Source of the DNA: Streptomyces spiroverticillatus
GTDB lineage: Bacteria > Actinomycetota > Actinomycetes > Streptomycetales > Streptomycetaceae
NCBI GenBank assembly: GCA_014650415.1
Contig: BMUX01000013.1
Span: forward strand, 62,001-126,000
Length of the DNA stretch: 64,000 bases
Direction of reading: 5' to 3'
Part shown: positions 7,861 to 17,069 of the stretch, piece after piece
Layout: every line of letters starts with the position of its first letter
How positions within the stretch are numbered: position 1 is the first letter of the stretch
Made by a program: the position numbers and the translations under genes
The notes under the pieces: generated by a model
What the model saw: the letters and a program-made list of their open reading frames with translations, nothing else
The model's database searches: none
What the model was told of the DNA's origin: nothing

Positions 7861-8970
7861 TCAGCCCACCGGCCCCGTCGAGTCCCGCACCACCAGCCTC
7901 GGCACCACCAGCTGCTGCACGATCGGCGCCGACGGGTCCTCGATCCGGCGCAGTAGTGTGCGTGCCGCGAGCCGTCCCACCTCGGCCTTCGCGGGGGAGA
8001 CCGCCGTCAGTGGCACCTCCGACAGCTCGGCCACCTCGTCGTCGTACCCGACCAGCGAGAGATCCCCGGGTACGGAGAGTCCGCGCCGTCTCGCCGCCGA
8101 GACCAGGAGGGCCGCCTCCCGGTCCGCGAAGCAGACCACCGCGGTCGCGCCCGCCGCGATCAGCTCGTCCAGGAAGGCGTCCGCGTCCGGCATGTCCCAC
8201 CGGGCCCGCCCCGCGTAGGGGGCTTCGGCCGGGTCGAGTCCCGAGTCGGCGAGCGCCGTGCGGAACCCGGCGGCGACCGCGTCGGCGGTGAAGGGGCTGT
8301 GCCGCTGGAGGTAGCCGATCTTCCGGTGGCCGAGAGAGACCAGGTGGCGCACGGCCACGTACGCCCCGGCGGAATGATTCGAGCAGACGAATTCATGGTG
8401 GTCGGCGGAGGTCGCGAAGCGCCGCTCCACCATCACCACCGGCACCCCGAGCGACTGGATCGCGTCGTGCTGGAGCATAGGGTCCGCGCCCGGCTCCAGC
8501 TCGGGCACCAGCAGCAGTCCGGTCGCCCCGGCCGCGAGCATGCCGTCGATGGCGGACCGCTCCTGACCTGCGTCGTAACCCGTGCTGCGGATCATCATCT
8601 GGGCGCCGCCACGGGTCAGCTCGGCTTCGATCGCGGCGATGATCCGGGGGTAGTAGTACGTCATCGAGGGCACGCAGATGCCCACCACGGGACCCGGCAC
8701 GGACTCCCCGCCCGCCGTGTCCGCGCTCTCGCCGGCGTCGTCGGCGATGTACGTCCCCGAGCCCTGCCGCCGGTAGACCAGACCGTCGGCGACCAGCAGG
8801 TCCACCGCCCGGCGCACCGTGTTCAGGCTGACGCCCTGTTCCTTGGCGAGCTGCTGCTCGGTGGGCAGACGGCCGTCCGGCCAGCGCAATTCGGCCACGC
8901 CGCGCCGCAGTTCCTCGGCGAGTCGGCGGAACTTCTCCCCGCGCGCTGCGGGACGCGACGGGGTGCTCAT
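7861..8970 (-). CDS. GntR-type DNA-binding domain with LacI-type sugar-binding domain (AraR-like regulator)
   Basis: The 369-aa protein joins an N-terminal winged helix of the GntR family (about residues 10-75; LPTEQQLAKEQGVSLNTVRRAVDLLVADGLVYRRQGSGTYI) to a C-terminal periplasmic-binding-protein-like domain (about 90-365; VVGICVPSMTYYYPRIIAAIEAEL and later GYDDEVAELSEVPLTAV). This architecture is that of AraR and relatives: sugar-responsive repressors that leave DNA when the inducer binds. It is divergent from the ABC importer operon, and a perfect palindrome (9086-9099) lies in the shared region, so it very likely controls that operon and perhaps itself. The inducer is probably a sugar derived from the polysaccharide attacked by the lyase. 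Confidence 0.85.
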   Translation of the reverse strand: MSTPSRPAARGEKFRRLAEELRRGVAELRWPDGRLPTEQQLAKEQGVSLNTVRRAVDLLVADGLVYRRQGSGTYIADDAGESADTAGGESVPGPVVGICVPSMTYYYPRIIAAIEAELTRGGAQMMIRSTGYDAGQERSAIDGMLAAGATGLLLVPELEPGADPMLQHDAIQSLGVPVVMVERRFATSADHHEFVCSNHSAGAYVAVRHLVSLGHRKIGYLQRHSPFTADAVAAGFRTALADSGLDPAEAPYAGRARWDMPDADAFLDELIAAGATAVVCFADREAALLVSAARRRGLSVPGDLSLVGYDDEVAELSEVPLTAVSPAKAEVGRLAARTLLRRIEDPSAPIVQQLVVPRLVVRDSTGPVG

Positions 8971-9085
8971 CGGGTCTCCCGACGGAAAACCGACGGCTGG
9001 CGGACGGACATAAGGCCTCCAACAGGGGCGTCCAGGGCGGTCACTGCGCCTTCAAGGGTATGTATCGAGCCGGTAACGGAAAATT

Positions 9086-9099
9086 CATTCGTACGAATG
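9086..9099. promoter_or_regulatory. Perfect palindrome CATTCGTACGAATG, probable repressor operator
   Basis: The 14-bp palindrome sits between the divergent regulator and importer genes, immediately upstream of the predicted -35 of the importer promoter. Its ATTCGTACGAAT core resembles the AraR operator style (NTTNGTACNAAN), which fits the GntR-LacI hybrid encoded next door. Confidence 0.6.
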
Positions 9100-9101
9100 C
9101 C

Positions 9102-9131
9102 TTGACCTTAGTGCAGCGGCGGCAACAGAAT
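9102..9131 (+). promoter_or_regulatory. Promoter of the sugar ABC importer operon
   Basis: TTGACC (9102-9107) and CAGAAT (9126-9131) are 18 bp apart. The palindrome at 9086-9099 abuts the -35, a position suited to repression. Confidence 0.5.
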
Positions 9132-9206
9132 CCGGGCATTCCTTCCTTCCCCAGCTCGTCCTCCTTCGGCGCCCAACGAATGTGCGCCCGAGAACGGTGG
9201 TGTCAC

Positions 9207-10520
9207 ATGAGACTTCGTACCACGACCAAGAGCACGGCACTCGTCGCCGTCGCAGCCCTGGCCCTGACCCTCTCCGCCTGCGGCGGTGCGAGCAGTGCGG
9301 GCGGCGGCGAGGACTCCAAGGAGTTCACCTATTGGTCGATGTACAAGGAGGACGAGCCCCGCGCCAAGGTCATCAAGGACGCGGTGGCCGCCTTCACCAA
9401 GGAGACCGGCATCAAGGTCGAGCTGGTCTTCCAGGGCCGCGAGGTCCTCAACAAGCTCCAGCCGACCCTGGTGGGCGGCAACGTGGCGGCCGACCTGGTC
9501 GACCAGAGCCAGTTCAAGATCCGCGACACCCTGGCCGCGACCGGCAACGCCCGCGACCTGTCCGGCGTGCTCGACGCGAAGGTCACCGGCGAGTCCAAGA
9601 CCGTCGGCGAGACCGTGCCCAAGGCGTACCAGGACCTGGTCAAGGACAAGGACGGGCAGACCTACCTGATCCCGACCAACGTCCAGACCTGGCAGGTCTT
9701 CTTCAACAAGAAGCAGCTTCCGGACGTCGCGGCCAACCCGCCGAAGACCTTCGACGAGTTCATCGCCCTCCTCGACAAGCGCAAGGCGGCCGGCAAGGCC
9801 CCGCTCGCCCTCGACGGCGACATCCTCGCCTACGTCGACCAGTGGGTCTCGACCCTGATGATCCGCGAACTGGGCGCCGGCAACTGGAAGAAGGTGCTGG
9901 AGGACAAGTCCGGCGCCGGCTTCGACAAGCCCGAGGTCCTCAAGGCCGCCCAGAACGCCGAGAAGATCGGCAAGGGCAAGTACTTCGTCGACGGCTGGGA
10001 CGCGAGCAAGTTCCCGGCGATCCAGCAGAAGTGGGCGCAGAACAAGGCCGACTTCCTCTTCATGGGCACCTGGGGCCCGTCCGAGACCGGGGAGATCGCG
10101 GGCAAGGACTTCGAGTACGGCTCCTTCCCGTTCCCGAAGACGGCCGGCGGCCACGACTCGGAGCAGGCCAGCCTCTACGGCTACGGCATCCCGAAGAAGG
10201 CCAAGAACGGCGGCGCCGCCGAGAAGTTCATCCAGTTCTTCCTCGGCAAGAAGTGGATGGACCGCCTCGCCACCGAGGAGAAGTCCATCACCGTCCGCGC
10301 CGACGTCCCCGCGGTCAAGGAGCTCCAGGGCCCGCAGAAGGCCCTCCAGGACGCGGGCGCCATCCACGTCAGCCAGGACGGCGCTGAAGGCATGTCCGAC
10401 TGGGAGACCAAGATCACCCAGCCGCTCAGCAAGAAGCTGATCTCCGGGCAGATCAGCGCCGCCGACTACGTCGCCGAACTCAAGAAGAGCACCGTCAACT
10501 GGTGGAAGGCCAACGGCTGA
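9207..10520 (+). CDS. ABC sugar importer, lipoprotein solute-binding subunit
   Basis: The 437-aa protein is a family-1 extracellular solute-binding protein. It has a lipoprotein signal with lipobox LSAC and acylated Cys25, then a binding-protein body with ordinary landmarks (EFTYWSMYKEDEPR at the N-terminus, PTNVQTWQVFFNKKQL in the centre). It would sit on the outer membrane face and deliver a sugar or oligosaccharide to the two permeases. The ATG at 9207 has GGTGG 6 nt upstream. The stop overlaps the start of the next gene (TGATG), so the two are translationally coupled. Expression is probably controlled by the divergent GntR-LacI hybrid. Confidence 0.88.
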   Translation: MRLRTTTKSTALVAVAALALTLSACGGASSAGGGEDSKEFTYWSMYKEDEPRAKVIKDAVAAFTKETGIKVELVFQGREVLNKLQPTLVGGNVAADLVDQSQFKIRDTLAATGNARDLSGVLDAKVTGESKTVGETVPKAYQDLVKDKDGQTYLIPTNVQTWQVFFNKKQLPDVAANPPKTFDEFIALLDKRKAAGKAPLALDGDILAYVDQWVSTLMIRELGAGNWKKVLEDKSGAGFDKPEVLKAAQNAEKIGKGKYFVDGWDASKFPAIQQKWAQNKADFLFMGTWGPSETGEIAGKDFEYGSFPFPKTAGGHDSEQASLYGYGIPKKAKNGGAAEKFIQFFLGKKWMDRLATEEKSITVRADVPAVKELQGPQKALQDAGAIHVSQDGAEGMSDWETKITQPLSKKLISGQISAADYVAELKKSTVNWWKANG

Positions 10521-11551
10521 TGAGCACCGCCTCCGCCGAGGTCCGGGAGTCCGGGACGGCCCTCCAGCCGTCCCGGGCCCTGCCCGACCCGGCCGTCACG
10601 CCCCCGGGCGCCGTCATTGACGTACCCGTGAAGAAGAACGACAAGCGGTCGGACGCGCCGACCAGCCCCCTCCAGCGGGGCCGCCGCAAGCTCTTCGTCC
10701 CGTTCGTCGGCCCGGCGTTCTTCCTCTACGCCGTCGCCATCGTCGCCCCGACGCTCTTCACGGTCGTCCTCTCCTTCTCCAAGTGGGCCGGGTCTGGCCC
10801 CATCGAGTGGGTGGGCTTCGACAACTACAAGCGCCTCTGGTACGACGACGTTTTCGCCTCGTCCTTCGGCAACACCCTGCTGATCCTCTTCGGCGTCGGC
10901 TTCGGCACCTTCCTGCTCAGCTTCTTCTTCACCACCGTGCTGCGCGAGATGGCCGGCCGGAAGTTCGTCCGCGCGGTGATCTTCTTCCCGAACGCGGTGT
11001 CCGCCCTCGCGATCTCCATCCTCTGGGGCTTCCTCTTCCAGGCGGACGGCCTGATCAACAAGGTGATGGGCGCGCTGGGCCTGGACGCCCCGCCGCGCTG
11101 GCTCGCCGACGACAACCTCTTCTACGTCATCTGCATCGGCCTGATCTGGATCAACACCGGCTTCTACACGACCATCCTGATGGCCGCCGTGGACCGCATC
11201 CCGATCACCCTGTACGAGGCCGCCGACCTCGAAGGCGCCAACGCCTGGCAGAAGTTCCGCCACGTCACCCTGCCGATGATGTGGGACGCGGTCGCGGTGA
11301 GCGCCACCCTCTGGGTGATCAGCGCCATCAAGATCTTCGAGTTCATCTACGTCTTCGCGGGCGCCGCCGGGTCCACCCCGACCACCAAGGCGTGGACGCT
11401 GTCCCTGTACGCCTACGCCGAGGCCTTCCAGCCCACCGGCGTGGCCAGGTTCGGCGCCTCCGCGGCGGCCACGGTCGTGACGCTCGTACTGATCGTCCTG
11501 CTCATCGTGCTGACCCGCCGGGTCACGCGTCGAGAGTCCCTGGAGTTCTGA
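10520..11551 (+). CDS. ABC sugar importer, permease 1 (MalF-like)
   Basis: The 343-aa integral membrane protein has a cytoplasmic N-terminal tail of about 55 residues, six hydrophobic segments and the EAA loop YEAADLEGANAWQKFRHVTLP (split here at about residues 231-250), the contact site for the ATPase subunit. It forms the channel with the product of the next gene. The start codon overlaps the preceding stop by one base. As in many Streptomyces sugar importers, no ATPase gene follows; established work shows such systems share the MsiK ATPase encoded elsewhere. That this importer uses MsiK is an inference. Confidence 0.85.
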   Translation: MSTASAEVRESGTALQPSRALPDPAVTPPGAVIDVPVKKNDKRSDAPTSPLQRGRRKLFVPFVGPAFFLYAVAIVAPTLFTVVLSFSKWAGSGPIEWVGFDNYKRLWYDDVFASSFGNTLLILFGVGFGTFLLSFFFTTVLREMAGRKFVRAVIFFPNAVSALAISILWGFLFQADGLINKVMGALGLDAPPRWLADDNLFYVICIGLIWINTGFYTTILMAAVDRIPITLYEAADLEGANAWQKFRHVTLPMMWDAVAVSATLWVISAIKIFEFIYVFAGAAGSTPTTKAWTLSLYAYAEAFQPTGVARFGASAAATVVTLVLIVLLIVLTRRVTRRESLEF

Positions 11552-11554
11552 CCC

Positions 11555-12439
11555 ATGGCCAACCCCGCCCTGCCCCGTCCCGTGCTGACCCCGGCCCCCC
11601 GCCGGAAGTTCCAGCGGCCACGCGTCAGGCACGTCGTGTACACGTTCGTCTGGGCCATGGTCGCCTTCGACCTCCTCGTACTGGTCTGGATGGCGCTGTC
11701 GTCCTTCAAGACCGCCCGGGAGATCTTCGCCGCGCCGTTCGGACTGCCCGAGAGCTGGCAGCTGGAGAACTGGGCCCGCGCCTGGGAGGTCGGCGACTTC
11801 GGTCCCGCCATTCTCCGTACGCTCCTGGTGGTCGCCGCCACCGCGATCGGCACGGTGGCCATCGCGGCCCCCGCCGCCTACGCGCTGAGCCGGTTCGGGG
11901 CGCGCTCCGCCAGCGGGCTGACCTCGTTCATGGCGATGGGGCTCGGCATCCCGATCCAGGCGATCATGCTGCCGCTGTTCGTGGCGATGTCGCAGATCGG
12001 CCTGGTCAACAGCCTCGGCGGTCTGATCCTCGTCTATATCGCGACGTCCGTGCCCTTCGCGGTCTTCTTCCTCACCGCGTTCTTCCGCAGCCTCTCGGCC
12101 GAGCTGGAAGAAGCGGCGGCGCTCGACGGGGCCACCCCCTGGCGCACCTTCTGGCAGATCATGCTGCCGCTGGCCCGCTCCGGCATCGTCACGCTGGTCA
12201 TCCTCAACGTGATCGGCCACTGGAGCGAGGGCATGCTCGCGATGATCTTCCTCCAGGACCCGCAGCAGCAGACCCTCTCGCTCGCGCTCCTCGGCTTCAT
12301 GTCCCGCGTGCAGTTCAGCGGCGCCGACTGGGGCGGCCTGTTCGCCGCGATCGGCCTGGTCGTGCTGCCCCTGCTGCTCGTCTACATCTGGCTCGGCCGC
12401 CGGATCATCGAGGGCATGACGCTGGGTTCGGGCAAGTAA
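11555..12439 (+). CDS. ABC sugar importer, permease 2 (MalG-like)
   Basis: The 294-aa integral membrane protein is the second permease. It has six hydrophobic segments and the EAA loop EEAAALDGATPWRTFWQIMLP (about residues 185-205), matching MalG/LacG-type partners. The gene begins 3 nt after the previous stop and its ATG is directly downstream, so it belongs to the same transcript. A 66-bp gap then precedes the secreted polysaccharide-degrading enzyme, which has its own strong ribosome-binding site. Confidence 0.85.
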   Translation: MANPALPRPVLTPAPRRKFQRPRVRHVVYTFVWAMVAFDLLVLVWMALSSFKTAREIFAAPFGLPESWQLENWARAWEVGDFGPAILRTLLVVAATAIGTVAIAAPAAYALSRFGARSASGLTSFMAMGLGIPIQAIMLPLFVAMSQIGLVNSLGGLILVYIATSVPFAVFFLTAFFRSLSAELEEAAALDGATPWRTFWQIMLPLARSGIVTLVILNVIGHWSEGMLAMIFLQDPQQQTLSLALLGFMSRVQFSGADWGGLFAAIGLVVLPLLLVYIWLGRRIIEGMTLGSGK

Positions 12440-12505
12440 CACCGCTGGAAATCACGGCAGTACGGCACGTCATCCCCCGCCCCTCCCTCGTCAAAGGAGA
12501 CGAGT

Positions 12506-15500
12506 GTGCCTGCTCGTAGAACGGTCGCCGCGTCCATCACCCTGGCGGCCCTCACCACCGGCCTGACCGTCGTCGCCCCCGCCGCGTCGGCCGCCGACCC
12601 CCTCGTCGTCAACGGCGGCTTCGAGTCCGTGGCCGCCGGAGTCCCCGAAGGGTGGGGCGTCTGGAAGCCCGCCGGCGACGGCCAGGTCCTCGTCTCCGAC
12701 GAAGCGGCGGAGGGCTCCCGCTCCGTCGAACTGCGCACCGACAGCGCCGACGACCGCGTCGCCATCACCCAGAAGGCCAAGCTCCCCAGCGCCGACGGCG
12801 GCTGGATCAAGGTCTCCGCACAGGTCCGCGCCAAGGACCTGAAGGGCGGCCGGGCGAGTGTCCGCGTCCAGTTCAAGACGGCGACGGGCACGAGCGCCGG
12901 TTCCATCCGGTACGTCGGCGTGGCCACCGGCACCACCACCTGGCAGCGCGTCGAGGCGTACGTCGAAGTCCCAGCCGGAACCGCCCAGTTGAGCGTCGAG
13001 CCCATGGCGGACGGCGCGGTCGGCAGCTACTTCCTGGACGACCTGCGCATCGACTGGGCCGGGGATCTCGCCCCCGTGGGCGGCTGGACCCGCATCCCGC
13101 TCGCCGGAACGCCCGACCTCGCCCTCGACGAGCAGACGCGGCACGCGGGGAAGCCCACGCTCCGTATCGACGCGAAGGCAGGCCAGCAGGGCCGCTTCCG
13201 GCGGGACTTCCCCGTCACCGCACGCCAGGTCTACCGCTCCGAGGTGTGGGCAAAGCTCGCCGGGATCACCTGCAAGCAGAGCGTCTTCGAGGTCGCGTAC
13301 ACCCCGCTGTCCGGCGGCAAGCCGGTCCTCGGCCCGGACAAGAAGGAGATCCGGTACGCGTACAAGACCCTCGACCAGGAGCTGACCGACTTCACGCTCC
13401 TCTCCCACAACGTGCCGATCCCCGACGGCGCCGACACCCTGCGCGTCGAGCTGACGTACGCCGGACCCGGCACCGTGTGGACCGACAGCTCGTACGCACC
13501 CGAACTGCGCCCGAGCGACATCGGCGGGAAATTCCCCAGCAGCCGCGTGGCGCACCCGCTGAAGAACCCGCAGAACATGATGGGCAAGGCCGACTGGGAC
13601 GCCATCGCGAACGAGTCCGCCGACGTCAAGCGCGAGAAGCTCGGCGCGCTGGCCACCGCCGACGAGGCGACGTACCTCGCCGAGGCCCGCAAGGCGTCCG
13701 CCGCGCGCACCGGCCTCGACCAACACCCGGATTTCGAGAACCACTTGAGGCGTCTGGCCGAACTCGGCGGCGAGCAGGAAAAGCGCCGCGCCGTCCTCGG
13801 CCTCACCGCCTTCGCCGAGGGCTACGACAAGGTCCCCTACCTCCACGCCGCCTGGTCGAAGAACACCATCCCGTACAACGCGGTCCGCGCCTACGACCTG
13901 GTCCACGACTCCCCGGACTGGACCCCCGAGAGCCGCGCCGCCGTCGAGAAGTGGCTGCGCGCCACCGTCGTCAACTTCGTGAACCTCGCTGACCACCGGA
14001 TCGTCGGCCAGCACAACATCGAGGTGTACGGCTTCCGTTACGCGTTCGGCGTGGCCTCCGTCCTCGGCGACCCGGACCTGGTCCGGCACGTACTGCCCAT
14101 GGCGGACCGGATGTTCAGCGGCGAGCAGTTCTTCGCCGACGGCAACTGGGAGGAGGGCTCGGTCTCCTACCACGACCAGGTGGCCGTCTTCGGACGCGGC
14201 GCCTTCCAGCTCCTGGCCGACAACTTCACCGACCCGGACGGGTACGAGGACACGACGTACGGGCTGAAGCTCGACCACACCGACCTGGTCCCCGGCCGCT
14301 ACCCGATCTTCACCAAGACCGACCGCCCCGGCCAGGAGCTGCGCTACCCGGACGGTGCGCCGATCACCCTCAACGACACCCACTTCCTGCCCGCCGACCA
14401 GGCCGTCGCCGACGACCCGATCAGACCTGAGTACCTGCGCAACATCGAGCAGTACCACTACGGGTACTTCGGCCTCACCGCCGGCAACACCAAGGACGCC
14501 ACCCACGCGGGCCTGATGTTCCCGCAGTACAGCGAGGGCCTGCCGTACAAGGCCGGGCACGGCCACGGCAGCCACCTCGGGCTCAACCTGTGGGGCTCCG
14601 GCATGGAGGTCCTGCCCGACCAGGGCTACCCGGTCAAGCCGGACAACAACCGGTACTGGCACATGGACACCCCCGCCCACAACACCCCCTGGATCTGGTC
14701 CCGTTCGGCCACTCCCCAGGAGTGCGCGGACGCGCTGCCCACCCGGGCCTCGCTCCTCGCGTACGACGACGGGGCGCGCGGCGGCAAGCAGGTCCAGCTC
14801 GTCGAGGCGAGCGAACCGGGTCCCGCCTCCGACAAGGCCGAGGTCAAGCGGCGGCTGCTCGCCGTGATCCAGGTGCCCGGCGGACGCCCCTACACCGTGG
14901 ACCTCTCCCGCCTCAAGGGCGGCGACGCGCACCAGTGGTTCCTGCGCGCCTCCGAGGACGAGAACAACACCCTCGACACCGCGCTCCCGCTCAAGGACGG
15001 CGGCGCCACGGTCAAGGACTACTACGCGGCCTCCGGCCACGACGAGGGTCTCGCCGAGGACCGCGACCTGATGAAGGACCCCAAGATCGGCGACGGCGCG
15101 AAGGACCTCTCCTTCACCTGGACCGGCGACCGCACCGGCACCGGTGTGCGTGCCTTCGTCAACGGCAACGAGGGCGACGAGGTGATCTTCTCCAAGACGC
15201 CCACCCTGCGCCGCACCGCCAACGAGATCCCCAAGAAGAACGACTTCCCGGGCTGGCACTTCCAGCGCCGCTCCCTGGTCACCCCGGACGACACCACGAC
15301 GTACGGAGCCGTCTACGACACCTGGCGCAAGGGCCAGAAGCCGCAGCTCACCTCCTCGGCCTTCGAGACCGGCTACCAGGGCGACGCGATGACCACGGTC
15401 GTCCGCACCGAGACCGACCGCTACCGCGACACCGTGTACGTCAGCGACGACACCACGGTCCGTGACGTGGACGGCATGAAGCTCGCCGGACGCTTCGTCC

Positions 15501-16171
15501 TGGTCCGCACCGACAAGCGCACGGGTGCCGTCGTGTCGTCGTACGTCTACGGGAACGGCCAGGTCAAGGCCGGTGCGTACGTCGTCGTCCAGAAGGACGC
15601 CGAAGCCACCCTCCCGGTCACCGGTACGTCCAGCGCCTACGCCGGCACGCCCGCCGCCGCGGCCACCGACGCCCCGAACGAGCTGAAGACCGGCGGCGAC
15701 ACCCCGCCCCCCGCCTGGGCGAAGGGCCTGTGGGCCACCACCCGGCTCGGCGACGGGCGCGGCTACGGCCTGCGCGTCGACGGGGTCGAGCCGGGGGCGC
15801 TCGGGGTGCACGACTGGGTGCCGTTCCAGGTCAAGGACGGCGCGGCCGAGACCACCTTCGAGAACCGCGGCGAACGCATCGAGGGCCCCGTCACCGCGAC
15901 CGTCCGCCGCCCCGACAGCAGCACGCTCGGCCCGGACACCCTCACGGCGTCCGTCCGGGACGCGGTGGCCGACCGGCGCATCACCGGCCGGATCACCGAG
16001 CGCACCCTCCTCGACCAGCTCGCGGGCCTGCGCCGGGACTGGGACAGGCCGCTGCTGCGCAACGCCCGCATCGCGGCGTTGGCCGTGCAGATACGGCTGG
16101 CCTCCGGGGTGACGATCGACCGGAAGTACGCGGACCAGCTGCTCGCGGCACTCAAGTCGGCCACCGCGTAA
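12506..16171 (+). CDS. Large secreted heparinase II/III-like polysaccharide lyase
   Basis: The 1221-aa protein starts with a signal peptide (cleavage near ASA-AD, residues 27-29). A carbohydrate-binding-like beta-sandwich module follows (from about residue 33, VVNGGFESVAAGVPEGW), then an alpha-helical toroid and a C-terminal beta-sheet region. The HGHGSHLGLNLWGSGMEVLPDQGYP-type segment (about 683-705) is the signature of heparinase II/III-like lyases, and DGNWEEGSVSYHD (about 543-555) matches the catalytic-cleft region of toroid lyases. It probably cleaves a uronic-acid-containing or acidic polysaccharide outside the cell; the exact lyase family cannot be fixed by eye. The GTG start has AAAGGAG 5-6 nt upstream. 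Position after the importer suggests the products are taken up by that system. Confidence 0.75.
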   Translation: MPARRTVAASITLAALTTGLTVVAPAASAADPLVVNGGFESVAAGVPEGWGVWKPAGDGQVLVSDEAAEGSRSVELRTDSADDRVAITQKAKLPSADGGWIKVSAQVRAKDLKGGRASVRVQFKTATGTSAGSIRYVGVATGTTTWQRVEAYVEVPAGTAQLSVEPMADGAVGSYFLDDLRIDWAGDLAPVGGWTRIPLAGTPDLALDEQTRHAGKPTLRIDAKAGQQGRFRRDFPVTARQVYRSEVWAKLAGITCKQSVFEVAYTPLSGGKPVLGPDKKEIRYAYKTLDQELTDFTLLSHNVPIPDGADTLRVELTYAGPGTVWTDSSYAPELRPSDIGGKFPSSRVAHPLKNPQNMMGKADWDAIANESADVKREKLGALATADEATYLAEARKASAARTGLDQHPDFENHLRRLAELGGEQEKRRAVLGLTAFAEGYDKVPYLHAAWSKNTIPYNAVRAYDLVHDSPDWTPESRAAVEKWLRATVVNFVNLADHRIVGQHNIEVYGFRYAFGVASVLGDPDLVRHVLPMADRMFSGEQFFADGNWEEGSVSYHDQVAVFGRGAFQLLADNFTDPDGYEDTTYGLKLDHTDLVPGRYPIFTKTDRPGQELRYPDGAPITLNDTHFLPADQAVADDPIRPEYLRNIEQYHYGYFGLTAGNTKDATHAGLMFPQYSEGLPYKAGHGHGSHLGLNLWGSGMEVLPDQGYPVKPDNNRYWHMDTPAHNTPWIWSRSATPQECADALPTRASLLAYDDGARGGKQVQLVEASEPGPASDKAEVKRRLLAVIQVPGGRPYTVDLSRLKGGDAHQWFLRASEDENNTLDTALPLKDGGATVKDYYAASGHDEGLAEDRDLMKDPKIGDGAKDLSFTWTGDRTGTGVRAFVNGNEGDEVIFSKTPTLRRTANEIPKKNDFPGWHFQRRSLVTPDDTTTYGAVYDTWRKGQKPQLTSSAFETGYQGDAMTTVVRTETDRYRDTVYVSDDTTVRDVDGMKLAGRFVLVRTDKRTGAVVSSYVYGNGQVKAGAYVVVQKDAEATLPVTGTSSAYAGTPAAAATDAPNELKTGGDTPPPAWAKGLWATTRLGDGRGYGLRVDGVEPGALGVHDWVPFQVKDGAAETTFENRGERIEGPVTATVRRPDSSTLGPDTLTASVRDAVADRRITGRITERTLLDQLAGLRRDWDRPLLRNARIAALAVQIRLASGVTIDRKYADQLLAALKSATA

Positions 16172-16191
16172 GCGGCGGCCCCTCAGACCGG

Positions 16192-16235
16192 GCGGGGTGG
16201 GACGCAGCCGTTGGGGCGGCTGCGCACCACCCCGC
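16192..16235 (+). terminator. Hairpin terminator after the polysaccharide lyase gene
   Basis: GCGGGGTGG-GA-CGCAGCCG pairs with CGGCTGCG-CA-CCACCCCGC around a TTGGGG loop, giving 17 paired bases interrupted by one 2-nt internal mismatch. There is no T-tract, which is usual in Streptomyces. Confidence 0.7.
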
Positions 16236-16352
16236 TCCGCCGTGTCCGGGGTCCGCTGCCGACCCCGCCCCGCCCGGGTGCGCCCCGGTCGTCTACGGTG
16301 CCGGGCAAGGACAGCGGCGCGGCAGGACCCGACCACGTACAAGGAACACACG

Positions 16353-16919
16353 ATGACTGAAACAGCAGGTCGCAAGGGCAGCACCCAGGGTGCGCTGATC
16401 ATGGGCGTCGGCGGACGGCAGCCGAAGCTCGCGGCCGACGCCTTCGCCGCCCCGACCTCCGTGGTCGTCGGCGAAGTGACCCTCGGCGAGGGGGCGAGCG
16501 TCTGGTACGGCGCGGTGCTGCGCGCCGACTGCGGGCCGATCGTGCTGGGCGCCGACTCCAACATCCAGGACAACTGCACCGTCCACGTCGACCCCGGCTT
16601 CCCGGTGACCGTCGGCGCGCGCGTCTCCGTCGGCCACAACGCCGTGCTGCACGGCTGCACCGTCGAGGACGACGTACTGGTCGGCATGGGGGCGACCGTG
16701 CTCAACGGCGCGGTCATCGGCGAGGGCTCGCTGGTGGCGGCGCAGGCGCTGGTGCCGCAGGGAATGGTGGTGCCGCCGGGATCGCTGGTGGCGGGCGTAC
16801 CGGCGAAGGTGCGCCGGGAGCTGACCGAGGAGGAGCGCGAGGGCATCAAGGTCAACGCCCTGATGTACCGGGACCTGGCGGCGCAGCACGGGGAAGCGGT
16901 GGGGGAGTCCGGGGCCTGA
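16353..16919 (+). CDS. Gamma-class carbonic anhydrase-like protein
   Basis: The 188-aa protein is a left-handed parallel beta-helix of hexapeptide repeats of the gamma carbonic anhydrase / YrdA group. Metal-ligand histidines occupy expected places: His in NCTVHVDPG, then both histidines of VSVGHNAVLHGCTV. The family catalyses or is thought to catalyse CO2 hydration at a metal site, but many bacterial members lack demonstrated activity. The ATG at 16353 has AAGGA 7 nt upstream. It is separated from the preceding lyase gene by a terminator, so it is likely expressed independently. Confidence 0.8.
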   Translation: MTETAGRKGSTQGALIMGVGGRQPKLAADAFAAPTSVVVGEVTLGEGASVWYGAVLRADCGPIVLGADSNIQDNCTVHVDPGFPVTVGARVSVGHNAVLHGCTVEDDVLVGMGATVLNGAVIGEGSLVAAQALVPQGMVVPPGSLVAGVPAKVRRELTEEEREGIKVNALMYRDLAAQHGEAVGESGA

Positions 16920-17069
16920 CGCACAGTCGGGTGCCTTCGCGCAACCCGCACTGGGCCGAACGGCCGCACTACGGCTCCGAACGGGCGTAACCCGACCGGC
17001 CCTGTAGTAGGACGGATGGCGCACGGTATGCCTCAGTGTGTCCCATTCCTCCTCACTAAGGAGACCAGT

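Noticed and set aside
12491..16969. A 1492-codon open frame opposite the polysaccharide lyase gene
   Set aside because: It lies antisense to a well-supported gene, has no recognisable domain, and its openness is explained by GC-rich codon bias on the other strand.
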